Shown here piece after piece: positions 19,223 to 30,595 of a DNA stretch of 64,000 nt. The DNA is from an uncultured Thioclava sp. (lineage in GTDB: Bacteria > Pseudomonadota > Alphaproteobacteria > Rhodobacterales > Rhodobacteraceae). Position 1 is the stretch's first letter; each line of letters starts with the position of its first letter. The stretch lies in the NCBI RefSeq assembly GCF_913064665.1, contig NZ_CAJYBT010000018.1, positions 1-64,000 of the forward strand, read 5' to 3'. Both the position numbers and the translations under genes were made by a program. Under the pieces are notes generated by a model. It saw only the letters and a list, made by a program, of their open reading frames with translations. It did not search any database and was not told the DNA's origin.

Positions 19223-19510
19223 ATGGCATTTAAACCGCTGCATGACCGTGTGCTGGTCAAACGCGTCGAAGGCGAAGAGAAAACCAAGGGTGGTTTGATC
19301 ATCCCCGACAGCGCCAAAGAAAAACCGGCTGAGGGTGAAATCATCTCGGTTGGCGAAGGCGCACGCAAGGATTCGGGCGAGCTGATCGCACCGAGCGTGA
19401 AAGCTGGCGACCGTATCTTGTTCGGCAAATGGTCGGGCACCGAGGTCACGCTTGATGGGCAAGAACTGCTTATCATGAAAGAAAGCGACATCATGGGCAT
19501 CATCTCGTAA
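19223..19510 (+). CDS. groES: Co-chaperonin GroES
   Basis: GroES is the heptameric lid of the GroEL folding chamber. The 95-residue protein starts [19 protein letters not shown] and has the mobile loop [16 protein letters not shown], which contacts GroEL. It also has [15 protein letters not shown] and ends ESDIMGIIS, all standard. The ribosome site AGGGAGTAAG precedes the ATG. groEL follows after 63 bases. CIRCE upstream indicates HrcA control. Confidence 0.98.
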   Translation: MAFKPLHDRVLVKRVEGEEKTKGGLIIPDSAKEKPAEGEIISVGEGARKDSGELIAPSVKAGDRILFGKWSGTEVTLDGQELLIMKESDIMGIIS

Positions 19511-19537
19511 GGCCTTAGCCTTTCGCAGATACCCTGA

Positions 19538-21220
<1,683 letters not shown>

Positions 21221-21248
21221 TCAGCCGTTCCCGCTTGGAACTTTGGGA

Positions 21249-21275
21249 AAGGGCGCCTTGCGGGGCGCCCTTTTT
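21249..21275 (+). terminator. Rho-independent terminator of groESL
   Basis: AAGGGCGCC / GGCGCCCTT form a perfect 9-bp stem with a 6-base loop, followed by a run of T residues, 28 bases after the groEL stop. Confidence 0.9.
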
Positions 21276-21291
21276 CATGACTGCCCGTGGC

Positions 21292-21606
21292 TTAGCGTAA
21301 CCCTTGCGCAACCATCGTCGGGTTGAACTCGATCACCCGATATTGCGCAACGCCCGCAATCTGAAAGGGATCACGCCGGAGCAACGCCTCGATCTCGGCC
21401 CGCTCGGTGCCAATCGCGATGATCACCCCACCATCGCGCGGCACCTTCGCCCCCGAGGCCAGAAAGCGACCCGCCGCGTATTGCTCTCTGAGAAACGCCC
21501 GGTGCGGCTCCAAAAGCGCGTCAACCTCTGCCATCGGCGCAAGATAGCTGAGTTCGGCCACGAAAAGATGCTGTCCTTCGCAAAGTATCGTCATTGTCTT
21601 GTCCAT
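21292..21606 (-). CDS. YciI family protein
   Basis: This is a small cytosolic ferredoxin-like-fold protein of the YciI family. The core reads ELSYLAPMAEVDALLEPHRAFLREQYAAG, then FLASGAKVPRDGGVIIAIG and DPFQIAGVAQYRVIEF. The His of PHR and the later Asp pair are the conserved residues proposed as a catalytic dyad. The start is either ATG at 21606 (104 residues) or 21594 (100 residues); neither has a strong ribosome site. It is divergent from the SDR gene, with a 12-base perfect palindrome just upstream of its start. Its biochemical role is unknown. Confidence 0.85.
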   Translation of the reverse strand: MDKTMTILCEGQHLFVAELSYLAPMAEVDALLEPHRAFLREQYAAGRFLASGAKVPRDGGVIIAIGTERAEIEALLRRDPFQIAGVAQYRVIEFNPTMVAQGLR

Positions 21607-21610
21607 TCTG

Positions 21611-21622
21611 TTGCGATCGCAA
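21611..21622. promoter_or_regulatory. Perfect 12-bp palindrome TTGCGATCGCAA
   Basis: The palindrome lies four bases upstream of the yciI-like start and 75 bases upstream of the divergent SDR start. Its position between divergent genes suggests an operator, but no known consensus is assigned. A second inverted repeat, CGCGA-N5-TCGCG, is at 21665-21679, just ahead of the SDR ribosome site. Confidence 0.4.
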
Positions 21623-21697
21623 AAGATAGTTCGCCGCCCTGCCCTGTCGACAGCGCTTGCGCCACGCGATAGCGTCGCGCGAAACGAGGAGGAACAG

Positions 21698-22453
21698 ATG
21701 ATCGACGTAGCATTGGTAACGGGGGCGGCGCGTGGCATTGGCCTTGCGACGACAAAACTGTTTCTGGAAATGGGCTGGCAGGTTGTGATGCTGGATCGCG
21801 ACGTCAAGGCACTTGAGGCGGCGAGCAGCGCGCTTAACGGCACCCATCCGATCCTATGCGACATTTCCGATCCCGAGCAGGTCGCCATCATGGCCGAGGA
21901 AGTCGGGCGGATCGCGCAATATGGCCTCAAAGCGGTGGTCAACAACGCGGGCGTGGCCGAATTCGGCCCGATCGGCGAGACCGATTTCGCGATGTGGCGC
22001 CGCGTGATGGCCACCAATCTCGACGGCATGTTTCTGGTTTCCCAGGCGCTGACGCCGCTTTTGGCCAAGGCGAAGGGTGCGATTGTGAATATCGCCTCGA
22101 TCTCGGGGCTGCGCGCTTCGACGCTGCGGGTGGCTTATGGCACCTCCAAAGCGGCGGTGATTGCGCTGACCGAGCAGCAAGCGGTGGAGCTGGGCGAGTT
22201 GGGCATTCGCGCCAATGCAGTCGCGCCGGGGCCGGTGCGCACCAAACTTGCGATGGCGGTGCATTCCCAAGAGATCATCGACGCCTATCACGATGCGATC
22301 CCGCTCAATCGCTACGGATCGGAACGCGAAATCGCCGAGGCCATCGCCTTTCTCGCCTCGGACAAGGCCAGCTTTGTGACCGGGCAGCTTTTGGCCGCAG
22401 ATGGTGGGTTTGGGGCAACTGGCATCGGCCTACCTGCGTTGAGAAAGCACTAA
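21698..22453 (+). CDS. SDR family oxidoreductase, likely polyol/sugar dehydrogenase
   Basis: This is a classical short-chain dehydrogenase of 251 residues. TGAARGIG (residues 8-15) binds NAD(P), NNAG follows, and the catalytic pair is Tyr147-Lys151 in VAYGTSKAA, with the Ser in IASISG upstream. FVTGQLLAADGGFGA is the usual C-terminal signature. An acidic Asp (VMLDRD) at the end of the second beta strand suggests NAD rather than NADP preference. The start follows AGGAGGAACAG. The stop is one base from the HAD gene, which overlaps the SorC-type regulator gene, so all three form one transcript. The setting beside the polyol ABC importer suggests a second polyol dehydrogenase, but the substrate is inferred. 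Confidence 0.88.
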   Translation: MIDVALVTGAARGIGLATTKLFLEMGWQVVMLDRDVKALEAASSALNGTHPILCDISDPEQVAIMAEEVGRIAQYGLKAVVNNAGVAEFGPIGETDFAMWRRVMATNLDGMFLVSQALTPLLAKAKGAIVNIASISGLRASTLRVAYGTSKAAVIALTEQQAVELGELGIRANAVAPGPVRTKLAMAVHSQEIIDAYHDAIPLNRYGSEREIAEAIAFLASDKASFVTGQLLAADGGFGATGIGLPALRKH

Positions 22454-22454
22454 A

Positions 22455-23123
22455 ATGTTCGATTTGTGCATTTTTGATTGCGACGGGGTGCTGATCGATT
22501 CCGAAATCATCTCGGCCAATATGCTGATCGCAGAGCTGCGAAACCTGGATGTGAATATCGATCTCGATTACGTCGCACGCAATTTTCTGGGCCGCTCTTA
22601 TCCGACGGTGATGAAACAGATCCGCTTTGAATTCGGTCTCGATCTGCCCGAGGATTTCGAGGCGCGCTACCGCGCCCGCTTACTTGCGGCCTTTGAATCA
22701 GACCTGCGGGTGATGCCCGGCGTGAGCGACGTAATCGCGCAACTCGGTGTGTCGTGGTGCGTGGCAACCTCATCCAGCCCGCAGCGCGCGCAGCGGTCGC
22801 TGGAAATTGTCGGGCTGGATAAGCAGGTACAGGGCCGGATTTTCACCGCCAGCGAAGTTGCGCAAGGCAAACCCGCGCCCGATCTATTCTTGCATGCCGC
22901 GCGCCAGATGGGCGCTGATCCTGCCCGCTGCGTGGTGATTGAAGACAGCCTGACGGGCATCCGCGCAGGGCTGGCGGCGGGCATGACGGTGTGGCGCTTT
23001 ACCGGCGGCAGCCATCTGCACGGGCGGCCGCTGATGCGCCCCGCCGATGCGATTGCGCAACTAGAATTTGCCTCTTTCGACGAATTCTTTCATCTTGGTC
23101 CCAATATGAGGGCCGCTACATGA
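22455..23123 (+). CDS. HAD-IA hydrolase (beta-phosphoglucomutase/phosphatase-like)
   Basis: The 222 residues have the HAD motifs in order: nucleophile FDCDGVLIDSE (Asp8 and Asp10), motif II ATSSSP, motif III Lys in GKPAPDLFL, and motif IV IEDSLTGIRAG. The helical cap between residues 17 and 85 is of the subclass I type. This class covers beta-phosphoglucomutase, phosphoglycolate phosphatase and sugar-phosphate phosphatases. Its place between a dehydrogenase and the regulator of a polyol operon suggests a sugar or polyol phosphate as substrate. The last four bases, ATGA, overlap the regulator start, indicating translational coupling. A HAD-type gene is also part of the R. sphaeroides polyol gene cluster as I recall it. 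Confidence 0.86.
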   Translation: MFDLCIFDCDGVLIDSEIISANMLIAELRNLDVNIDLDYVARNFLGRSYPTVMKQIRFEFGLDLPEDFEARYRARLLAAFESDLRVMPGVSDVIAQLGVSWCVATSSSPQRAQRSLEIVGLDKQVQGRIFTASEVAQGKPAPDLFLHAARQMGADPARCVVIEDSLTGIRAGLAAGMTVWRFTGGSHLHGRPLMRPADAIAQLEFASFDEFFHLGPNMRAAT

Positions 23124-24073
23124 ACCGGATGAATGAGATCGAGGCCACCCGCGAGGACGAGGCTGCCCGCGCGGGATGGCTTTATTACGTGGGCGGCATG
23201 ACGCAAGATCAGATCGCGGCCGAGCTGGGCGTTTCGCGCCAGCGTGCCCAGCGACTGGTCAGCCGCGCGGTTTCGGACGGGCTGGTGCGGGTGCGCATCG
23301 AGCACAAGATCGGCGCCTGTCTGGAACTGGAGGCCGCGCTGCGCCGTCGCTTTCAGTTGCAAACGGTGCGCGTCGCCCCCTCGCTGGGCGAAGGCGGCGA
23401 CCGGGCACGCGCCACCGCCCCGCTGGCGGCGACTCTGCTGGAGCGCATCCTTGCGCGGCCCGAACCGCAGGTGATCGCCTTTGGCACCGGGCGCTCTTTG
23501 AGTGCAATGGTCGAAGAGGTGATGCAGCCCCCCGCCATGGCCCATAAGATCGTCTCGTTGATTGGCAATATCGCGCCCGATGGGTCTGCCAGCATTTACG
23601 ATGTGATCATGCGCTTGGCAAACAAGCTGCACCTACCCCACTATCCGATGCTGGTGCCGGTGATTTCGGAAAGCGCCGAGGAACGCGCGATGTTTGACCA
23701 TCTCAAGCCGGTGCAGGCGGTGCGCCGCTTGGCCGCGCAGGCGGATGCGACCTTTGTCGGGGTGGGCCAGTTGGGCGACGACGCGCCCGTCTACAAGGAC
23801 GGGTTCGTGACCCTCTCAGAGTTGCGAGAGTTGCAAAACGCAGGCGCGATCGGCGAGCTGGTTGGGGCGTTTTACGACGTGCAGGGACGTTACATCACGA
23901 CACAAACCACCGAGCGATTTGGCTCATTTAAGATCGCACGCAACGGCGACGCCCCCAAGATCGCGATCGCCGCAGGAGCCTCAAAACTGGCGGCGATTCG
24001 AGGTGCTTTGGCGGGTGGATTGATCAATGGATTGGTCACCGACGAAGACACCGCGCGAAGTCTCGTCCAATAA
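23120..24073 (+). CDS. SorC/DeoR-type sugar-binding transcription regulator of the polyol operon
   Basis: This is a 317-residue regulator of the SorC family. The N-terminal helix-turn-helix is YVGGMTQDQIAAELGVSRQRAQRLVSRA (residues ~22-50). The C-terminal sugar-binding domain (PF04198) includes GTGRSLSAMVEEV, VSLIGNIAPDGSASIYDVIMRLA and VGVGQLGDDAP. The effector is probably a polyol or polyol phosphate. The start overlaps the HAD stop (ATGA). It is followed by a promoter and the ABC importer genes on the same strand, so it likely controls them by binding the repeats at 24160-24192. It corresponds in position and type to the regulator of the R. sphaeroides smo operon. Activator or repressor function cannot be read directly. 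Confidence 0.9.
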   Translation: MNRMNEIEATREDEAARAGWLYYVGGMTQDQIAAELGVSRQRAQRLVSRAVSDGLVRVRIEHKIGACLELEAALRRRFQLQTVRVAPSLGEGGDRARATAPLAATLLERILARPEPQVIAFGTGRSLSAMVEEVMQPPAMAHKIVSLIGNIAPDGSASIYDVIMRLANKLHLPHYPMLVPVISESAEERAMFDHLKPVQAVRRLAAQADATFVGVGQLGDDAPVYKDGFVTLSELRELQNAGAIGELVGAFYDVQGRYITTQTTERFGSFKIARNGDAPKIAIAAGASKLAAIRGALAGGLINGLVTDEDTARSLVQ

Positions 24074-24137
24074 GACTATTCATTTCATAACCTTATTCGA
24101 ACTTCAAAGGTCTCCACGTCGCCGTGGAAATTGATGA

Positions 24138-24192
24138 TTGACAGAATCTACTGTTTGAATGAGTATTTTCTCACGTACTGGGCATTTGCTCA
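24138..24192 (+). promoter_or_regulatory. Polyol importer promoter with two related 14-bp repeats
   Basis: TTGACA at 24138-24143 and GAGTAT at 24161-24166 are spaced by 17 bases. TGAGTATTTTCTCA (24160-24173) overlaps the -10 and has TGAG-N6-CTCA symmetry. TGGGCATTTGCTCA (24179-24192) matches it at 11 of 14 positions, 19 bases downstream. A third inverted repeat, ACAG-N6-CTGT, lies at 24141-24154 and overlaps the -35. These fit binding sites for the SorC-type regulator encoded just upstream. Confidence 0.5.
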
Positions 24193-24211
24193 GAATATCT
24201 GGGAGGATATC

Positions 24212-25531
24212 ATGACACTCACGTTCCGGGCGCTTCTTGGCGCCTGTGCTCTTGGTGCGCTTGCCACCGCGGCATCCGCTGAGACCACGATCACCGTAGC
24301 CACTGTCAATAACGGCGACATGGTCCGCATGCAGGGCTACATGGATGATTTTTACAAGATGCATCCCGACATCAAGGTCGACTGGGTGACGCTTGAAGAG
24401 AACGTCCTGCGCCAGAAAGTGACGACAGACATCGCCACCAAGGGCGGCCAGTTCGACGTTCTGACCATTGGCACCTACGAGGTTCCGATCTGGGCCAAGC
24501 AAGGCTGGCTGGTGTCGCTCAATGACCTGCCTGCCGAGTATGACGTGAACGATTTGCTGCCCGCGATCCGCTCGGGTCTGACGGTCGATGGCAATCTTTA
24601 CGCCTCGCCCTTCTATGGCGAAAGCTCGTTTGTGATGTATCGCAAGGACCTGATGGAGAAGGCCGGGCTGCAAATGCCCGAAAAGCCGACCTGGGGCGAT
24701 ATCGAGAAAGCGGCCGCGGCGATGACCGACAAGGCCAATGGCGTCTACGGCATCTGCTTGCGTGGCAAAGCGGGCTGGGGCGAGAACATGGCCTTCTTGT
24801 CGGCGATGGACAACTCGATGGGCGGCTCGTGGTTCAACATGGATTGGAAACCCCAATTCGACTCCGCGCCATGGAAAGAGACCCTGACCACCTATCTTGA
24901 CCTGATGAACAAATACGGGCCTCCGGGCGCTTCGTCCAACGGGTTCAACGAAAACCTCGCGCTGTTCCAGCAGGGCAAATGCGGGATGTGGATGGATGCG
25001 ACGGTGGCGGCCTCGTTCGTGACCAACCCCAAAGATTCCACCGTGGCCGACAAGGTTGGCTTTGCGCTGGCCCCCAACAAGGAAGGCGTCGACAAGCGCG
25101 CCAACTGGCTATGGGCCTGGAGCCTCGCCATTCCGGCAGGCACCAAACATGAAGCCGCAGCCAAGGCCTTCATCGACTGGGCAACCTCCAAGCACTACAC
25201 CGAATTGGTTGCCGCCAAAGAAGGTTGGGCCAACGTGCCTCCGGGAACGCGGACCTCGCTGTATGAGAACCCCGAGTATCAAAAGGCGGCCCCGTTCGCC
25301 AAGCTGACGCTCGACTCGATCAATGCGGCCGATCCCAAGCACCCCTCGGTGCAGGACGTGCCCTATACCGGCGTGCAGTTCGTTGCGATCCCCGAGTTCC
25401 AAGGCCTCGGCAATGCAGTGGGCCAGCAGTTCTCGGCAGCCCTTGCGGGTCAGATGACCGCAGAACAAGCCTTGGAGAGCGCGCAAAGCCTCACCGAGCG
25501 TGAGATGAAGAAAGCCGGTTACCTCAAGTAA
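24212..25531 (+). CDS. smoE: Polyol (sorbitol/mannitol) ABC transporter binding protein
   Basis: This is the periplasmic receptor of a CUT1-type carbohydrate importer. A signal peptide ends ATAASA|ETT at about residue 23. Extracellular-solute-binding family 1 features follow: KVDWVTLEENVLRQKVTTD, FDVLTIGTYEVPIWAKQGWL and a C-terminal YTGVQFVAIPEFQGLG. The start at 24212 has GGGAGGA upstream; in-frame codons before it belong to the leader. At 439 residues it has normal length. It is the first gene of smoEFGKS-mtlK, with a 78-base gap and an mRNA hairpin before the permease gene, which probably raises the amount of the receptor. The symbol is by analogy with R. sphaeroides. Confidence 0.92.
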   Translation: MTLTFRALLGACALGALATAASAETTITVATVNNGDMVRMQGYMDDFYKMHPDIKVDWVTLEENVLRQKVTTDIATKGGQFDVLTIGTYEVPIWAKQGWLVSLNDLPAEYDVNDLLPAIRSGLTVDGNLYASPFYGESSFVMYRKDLMEKAGLQMPEKPTWGDIEKAAAAMTDKANGVYGICLRGKAGWGENMAFLSAMDNSMGGSWFNMDWKPQFDSAPWKETLTTYLDLMNKYGPPGASSNGFNENLALFQQGKCGMWMDATVAASFVTNPKDSTVADKVGFALAPNKEGVDKRANWLWAWSLAIPAGTKHEAAAKAFIDWATSKHYTELVAAKEGWANVPPGTRTSLYENPEYQKAAPFAKLTLDSINAADPKHPSVQDVPYTGVQFVAIPEFQGLGNAVGQQFSAALAGQMTAEQALESAQSLTEREMKKAGYLK

Positions 25532-25552
25532 TCCGCTTTCCATCTATCTCTT

Positions 25553-25578
25553 GGGGCAGCCTGTATTCGGGCCGCCCC
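25553..25578 (+). promoter_or_regulatory. Intercistronic hairpin between smoE and smoF
   Basis: GGGGCAGCC / GGCCGCCCC form a 9-bp stem with one mismatch and an 8-base loop. It is a typical position for an mRNA-stabilising or partly terminating hairpin that lets the binding protein outnumber the permease. No T-run follows. Confidence 0.6.
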
Positions 25579-25609
25579 TTCCCCCTCTTTCATTGCCGGA
25601 GCCGGACCC

Positions 25610-26482
25610 ATGTCCACGCAAGCCTCGCGCGCTGCCGCGCGTCTGATGATATCGCCCTCCGTTATTCTTTTGTTTTTGTGGATGGCCGTGCCGCTGGGCA
25701 TGACATTGTGGTTCTCGTTCCAGCGCTATAACCTTCTGATGCCCGGCCAGACTGGCTTTGTCGGCTTTCAGAACTACGAATATTTCCTGACCGATCCCGC
25801 CTTTTTCACCGCCCTCTGGAACACCTTGTTCCTCGTCGGAGGCGTGTTGCTGATCACCATCATCGGCGGGATGCTTTTGGCGCTGCTGCTCGATCAGGCG
25901 ATCTTTGGCCAAGGCATCGTGCGGGTGCTGGTGATTGCGCCCTTCTTCGTGATGCCCACGGTGTCGGCGCTGGTGTGGAAGAACTTCTTCTTCAATCCGG
26001 TGAACGGGATATTCGCCTATATTGCGCATTTCTTCGGCTTTCCCGCCTATGATTTCCTCGCCCAAGCCCCGCTTTTGTCGATCACGCTGATTGTGGCGTG
26101 GCAATGGTTGCCCTTCGCGACGTTGATCTTGCTGACCGCGCTGCAATCGCTTGATAGCGAGCAGCTTGAGGCCGCCGAAATGGATGGCGCCAGCATCTGG
26201 TCACGGTTCATCTATATCATGGTGCCGCATCTGTCGCGCGCCGCGACCGTGGTGATCCTCATTCAGACGATCTTCCTGCTGTCGACCTTCGCTGAGATCC
26301 TCGTGACCACCAATGGCGGACCGGGCATCGCCTCGACCACGCTGACCTATCTCGTCTATGTCCAATCGCTGCTGCAATTCGACGTCGGCGGCGGGGCGGC
26401 AGGCGGCATCGTTGCTGTGATCTTGGCCAACATCGTTGCGATCTTCCTGATGCGGATGATCGGCAAGAATCTGGAGACCTGA
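25610..26482 (+). CDS. smoF: Polyol ABC transporter permease (MalF type)
   Basis: This is an inner-membrane subunit that forms the channel with SmoG. It has about six hydrophobic segments. The cytoplasmic EAA loop, EAAEMDGASIWSRFIYIMVPHL (near residues 185-206), docks on the ATPase. The N-terminus starts MSTQASRAAARLMISPSV, a basic amphipathic start typical of MalF-like permeases without the large periplasmic loop. The length of 290 residues is normal. smoG begins three bases after its stop. Confidence 0.93.
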   Translation: MSTQASRAAARLMISPSVILLFLWMAVPLGMTLWFSFQRYNLLMPGQTGFVGFQNYEYFLTDPAFFTALWNTLFLVGGVLLITIIGGMLLALLLDQAIFGQGIVRVLVIAPFFVMPTVSALVWKNFFFNPVNGIFAYIAHFFGFPAYDFLAQAPLLSITLIVAWQWLPFATLILLTALQSLDSEQLEAAEMDGASIWSRFIYIMVPHLSRAATVVILIQTIFLLSTFAEILVTTNGGPGIASTTLTYLVYVQSLLQFDVGGGAAGGIVAVILANIVAIFLMRMIGKNLET

Positions 26483-26485
26483 GAG

Positions 26486-27316
26486 ATGGCGCGCAAAACC
26501 TCAAACCGCCGCAAGCTGGTGATGACGATCCTCGCCTGGAGCGTCGGCTTCGTGATCTTCTTCCCGATCCTGTGGACGATCATCTTGTCGTTCAAGACCG
26601 AGGGCGACGCGATCAAGACCCCGTTGCAGGTGCTCACCTCGCATTGGACCTTTGAAAGCTACACCTTGGTGCAGGAACGCTCGAACTATTTCCGCCACTT
26701 CATGAACTCGGTGGTGATCTCATTCGGCTCGGTGATCCTGGCGCTGATCATCGGCATCCCCTCCGCTTGGGCGATGGCCTTTGTGCCGGGCAAACGCACC
26801 AAGGATGTGCTGATGTGGATGCTCTCGACCAAGATGATGCCCGCTGTGGGTGTGCTGGTCCCGATCTATCTGATGTTTCGTGACTGGGGGCTGCTGGATA
26901 CCCGCACCGGCCTGATCATCGTGCTCTGCCTGATGAACCTGCCGATCGTGATCTGGATGCTTTACACCTATTTCAAGGAAATCCCCTCGGAGATCCTTGA
27001 AGCCGCCCGGATGGACGGCGCGGGTCTGCGCAGCGAGATCTTGTATGTGCTCACGCCGATGGCAATCCCCGGCATTGCCTCGACGCTGCTTCTCAACGTC
27101 ATCCTGTCTTGGAACGAGGCCTTCTGGACCCTCAACCTGACAGCGGCCAAAGCTGCGCCGCTGACGGCTTTCATCGCCGCATATTCCAGCCCCGAAGGGT
27201 TGTTTTACGCCAAACTCTCTGCTGCCTCGACGCTGGCAATCGCACCGATCCTGATCCTTGGCTGGTTTAGCCAGAAACAGCTTGTGCGTGGCCTGACCTT
27301 TGGCGCTGTGAAATAA
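26486..27316 (+). CDS. smoG: Polyol ABC transporter permease (MalG type)
   Basis: This is the second inner-membrane channel subunit, of 276 residues and six predicted membrane segments. The EAA loop is [22 protein letters not shown] (near 171-192), and the C-terminus ends [14 protein letters not shown], the conserved MalG-family tail. The start ATG at 26486 is three bases beyond the smoF stop, so translation is probably coupled. smoK follows after ten bases with AAGGAGA before it. Confidence 0.94.
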   Translation: MARKTSNRRKLVMTILAWSVGFVIFFPILWTIILSFKTEGDAIKTPLQVLTSHWTFESYTLVQERSNYFRHFMNSVVISFGSVILALIIGIPSAWAMAFVPGKRTKDVLMWMLSTKMMPAVGVLVPIYLMFRDWGLLDTRTGLIIVLCLMNLPIVIWMLYTYFKEIPSEILEAARMDGAGLRSEILYVLTPMAIPGIASTLLLNVILSWNEAFWTLNLTAAKAAPLTAFIAAYSSPEGLFYAKLSAASTLAIAPILILGWFSQKQLVRGLTFGAVK

Positions 27317-27326
27317 GGAGATCCCC

Positions 27327-28321
<995 letters not shown>

Positions 28322-28322
<1 letters not shown>

Positions 28323-29083
28323 TGCGCCTCTCGGGAAAACGCGCCCTGATCACCGGTGCCGCGCGCGGCATCGGGCAGGCATTTGCCGAAAAATACATCG
28401 CCGAGGGTGCGCAGGTCGTGATCGGCGATATTAATCTCGAGCGCGCTCAAGACACCGCCGCCGCAATCGGCGCGACCGCCCTGCCCCTTGATGTGACCGA
28501 CCCGGCCAGCATCGAGGACGCAATGGCCGCGCTGCGCGCCAGCGGCGGAATCGATATCTTGATCAACAACGCTGCGATCTTCACCGCAGCCCCTTTGGTC
28601 GAGATCACCCGGCAAGATTACGAACGCGTCTTCAAGATCAATGTCGAGGGCACGCTGTTCATGATGCAGGCGGCCGCGCGCGAGATGATCGCGCAGGGCC
28701 GTGGCGGCAAGATCATCAACATGGCAAGCCAAGCCGGGCGGCGTGGTGAGGCCTTGGTGGCGGTCTATTGCGCCTCCAAGGCGGCGGTCATCAGCCTCAC
28801 GCAATCGGCGGGGCTGAACCTGATCGAACATGGCATCAACGTGAATGCTATCGCACCCGGTGTCGTGGATGGCGAGCATTGGGACGGCGTCGATGCCTTC
28901 TTTGCCAAATACGAGGGCAAGGCACCGGGCCAGAAAAAGCGCGAAGTCGGCGCGGCGGTGCCCTTTGGGCGCATGGGCACGGCACAGGACCTCACCGGGA
29001 TGGCGGTGTTTCTGGCCTCGGACGAGGCCGAATATATCGTCGCCCAGACCTATAATGTCGATGGCGGGAATTGGATGAGCTGA
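28322..29083 (+). CDS. smoS: Sorbitol/polyol dehydrogenase, SDR family
   Basis: This NAD-dependent short-chain dehydrogenase should oxidise sorbitol to fructose (related enzymes also accept galactitol). It has 253 residues. TGAARGIG (11-18) binds the coenzyme, followed by NNAA. The active-site Tyr149 and Lys153 are in VYCASKAA. The C-terminal half has GVVDGEHWDGVDAFFAKYEG, the subfamily's substrate-loop pattern, and it ends QTYNVDGGNWMS. The Asp after the second strand (GDIN) predicts NAD use. It is coupled to smoK and followed after one base by mtlK, as in R. sphaeroides, on which the naming rests. Confidence 0.93.
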
Positions 29084-29084
29084 C

Positions 29085-30548
29085 ATGAAACTCTCAAACG
29101 AAACGCTTGATCTTCTCCCAGATGATGTGGCGCGCCCCGGCTATGACCGCAGTGATCTGAGCGCGGGAATCGTCCATATCGGCTGCGGTAATTTCCATCG
29201 CGCCCATCAGGCGGTTTACCTTGATGACCTGTTCAACCTGGGGATCGGCCATGACTGGGCGCTGCTCGGCGCTGGCGTGCGCGCAGGCGATGCCAAGATG
29301 GGCGAAGCGCTGATGGCGCAAGACGGTATGTCGAGCGTGATCGAGCTGGACCCAAGCGCGAAATCGGCCCGCGTGATCGGCGCGATGACCGGCTTTGTGC
29401 CGGTGGCCTCGGGCAATGCGCCCCTGATCGCGGCGATGTCAGACCCGGCGATCCGCATCGTCTCGCTCACCGTGACCGAGGGCGGCTATTTCATCGACCC
29501 CGAGACCGGCACCTTCAGCCCCACCCATCCCGATATTGCCGCCGATGCGGCCAATCCGGACGCCCCCGAGACCGCCTTTGGCGCGATGATCGCGGCCCTC
29601 AAGGCGCGCCGCGCGGCGGGTGTCGCGCCCTTCACCGTGATGTGCTGCGACAACGTTCCCCATAATGGCCATGTCACGCGCGATGCGGTGGTCGGGCTGG
29701 CACAGCTGTCCGACCCCGAACTGGCGGGCTGGATCAAAGCCAACGTCGCCTTCCCCAATTCGATGGTCGACCGCATCACCCCCGCCACCGGCCCGCGCGA
29801 GCGCGCTTTGGCGGAAAGCTTTGGGCTGGAGGATGCCGCCCCCGTTACCTGCGAGCCGTTTCGCCAATGGGTGATGGAGGATCATTTCCCCGCCGGCCGC
29901 CCGGCGCTGGAGAAAGTCGGCGTGACCTTCACCGATGCGGTAGATCGTTTTGAGACGATGAAGATCCGCATCCTGAATGGTGGGCACGCGATCATCGCCT
30001 ATGCTGGTGGTTTGCGCGATATCGAATTCGCCCATGAGGCGATGGCCGATCCCCAGATCCGCGCCTATCTCGACAAGATCGAAACGACCGAAATTCTGCC
30101 GATCATCCCCCCCGTGCCCGACACCGACCTGCGCGCCTATAAGCAACTGATTTTGGAGCGGTTTTCAAATCCCGAAGTGGCCGACACGATCCGCCGCCTG
30201 TGCTTTGACGGGTTCAACCGACAGCCGAAATTCATCATCACGTCGATCCGGGACCGGCTGACGCGGGGGCTAGACTGTGACGGGCTGGTTTTGGCAAGCG
30301 CACTGTGGTGTCGCTATTGCTACGGCACCACAGAAACCGGTGCCGAGATTGCGGCAAACGATCCGAATTGGGACCGTCTGGTGGCGCAGTCCAAAGCGGC
30401 GAAAACCCGCCCCGCCGCTTGGCTCGAAATGTCGGAAATCTACGGTGATCTTTCGAAAAACGACGCGCTAGTGGCGCAGTTCACCAAGACGCTGAAGGAT
30501 GTCTGGGCACGCGGTTCGCAGGCGGTGATCGCGGATTACCTGAAGTAA
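29085..30548 (+). CDS. mtlK: Mannitol 2-dehydrogenase
   Basis: This is a long-chain polyol dehydrogenase that oxidises mannitol to fructose with NAD+. The N-terminal Rossmann domain has VHIGCGNFHRAHQAVYLDDL. NVPHNGHVTRDAV, FPNSMVDRITPAT and the catalytic KIRILNGGHAIIAYAG (Lys, Asn and His of the family) follow. The 487 residues match the R. sphaeroides enzyme closely in length. It ends the operon. No fructokinase or xylulokinase gene follows, unlike the R. sphaeroides cluster, so fructose produced here must be phosphorylated by an enzyme encoded elsewhere. Confidence 0.95.
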   Translation: MKLSNETLDLLPDDVARPGYDRSDLSAGIVHIGCGNFHRAHQAVYLDDLFNLGIGHDWALLGAGVRAGDAKMGEALMAQDGMSSVIELDPSAKSARVIGAMTGFVPVASGNAPLIAAMSDPAIRIVSLTVTEGGYFIDPETGTFSPTHPDIAADAANPDAPETAFGAMIAALKARRAAGVAPFTVMCCDNVPHNGHVTRDAVVGLAQLSDPELAGWIKANVAFPNSMVDRITPATGPRERALAESFGLEDAAPVTCEPFRQWVMEDHFPAGRPALEKVGVTFTDAVDRFETMKIRILNGGHAIIAYAGGLRDIEFAHEAMADPQIRAYLDKIETTEILPIIPPVPDTDLRAYKQLILERFSNPEVADTIRRLCFDGFNRQPKFIITSIRDRLTRGLDCDGLVLASALWCRYCYGTTETGAEIAANDPNWDRLVAQSKAAKTRPAAWLEMSEIYGDLSKNDALVAQFTKTLKDVWARGSQAVIADYLK

Positions 30549-30573
30549 ACGCCACGCGGAATAAAAGCACTTG

Positions 30574-30595
30574 GGCGCAGGGTCACACCTGCGCC
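30574..30595. terminator. Hairpin between mtlK and the lectin gene
   Basis: GGCGCAGG / CCTGCGCC form a perfect 8-bp stem with a 6-base loop, touching the stop codon of the convergent lectin gene. There is no T-run downstream of mtlK, so intrinsic termination is only moderately supported. Confidence 0.5.
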
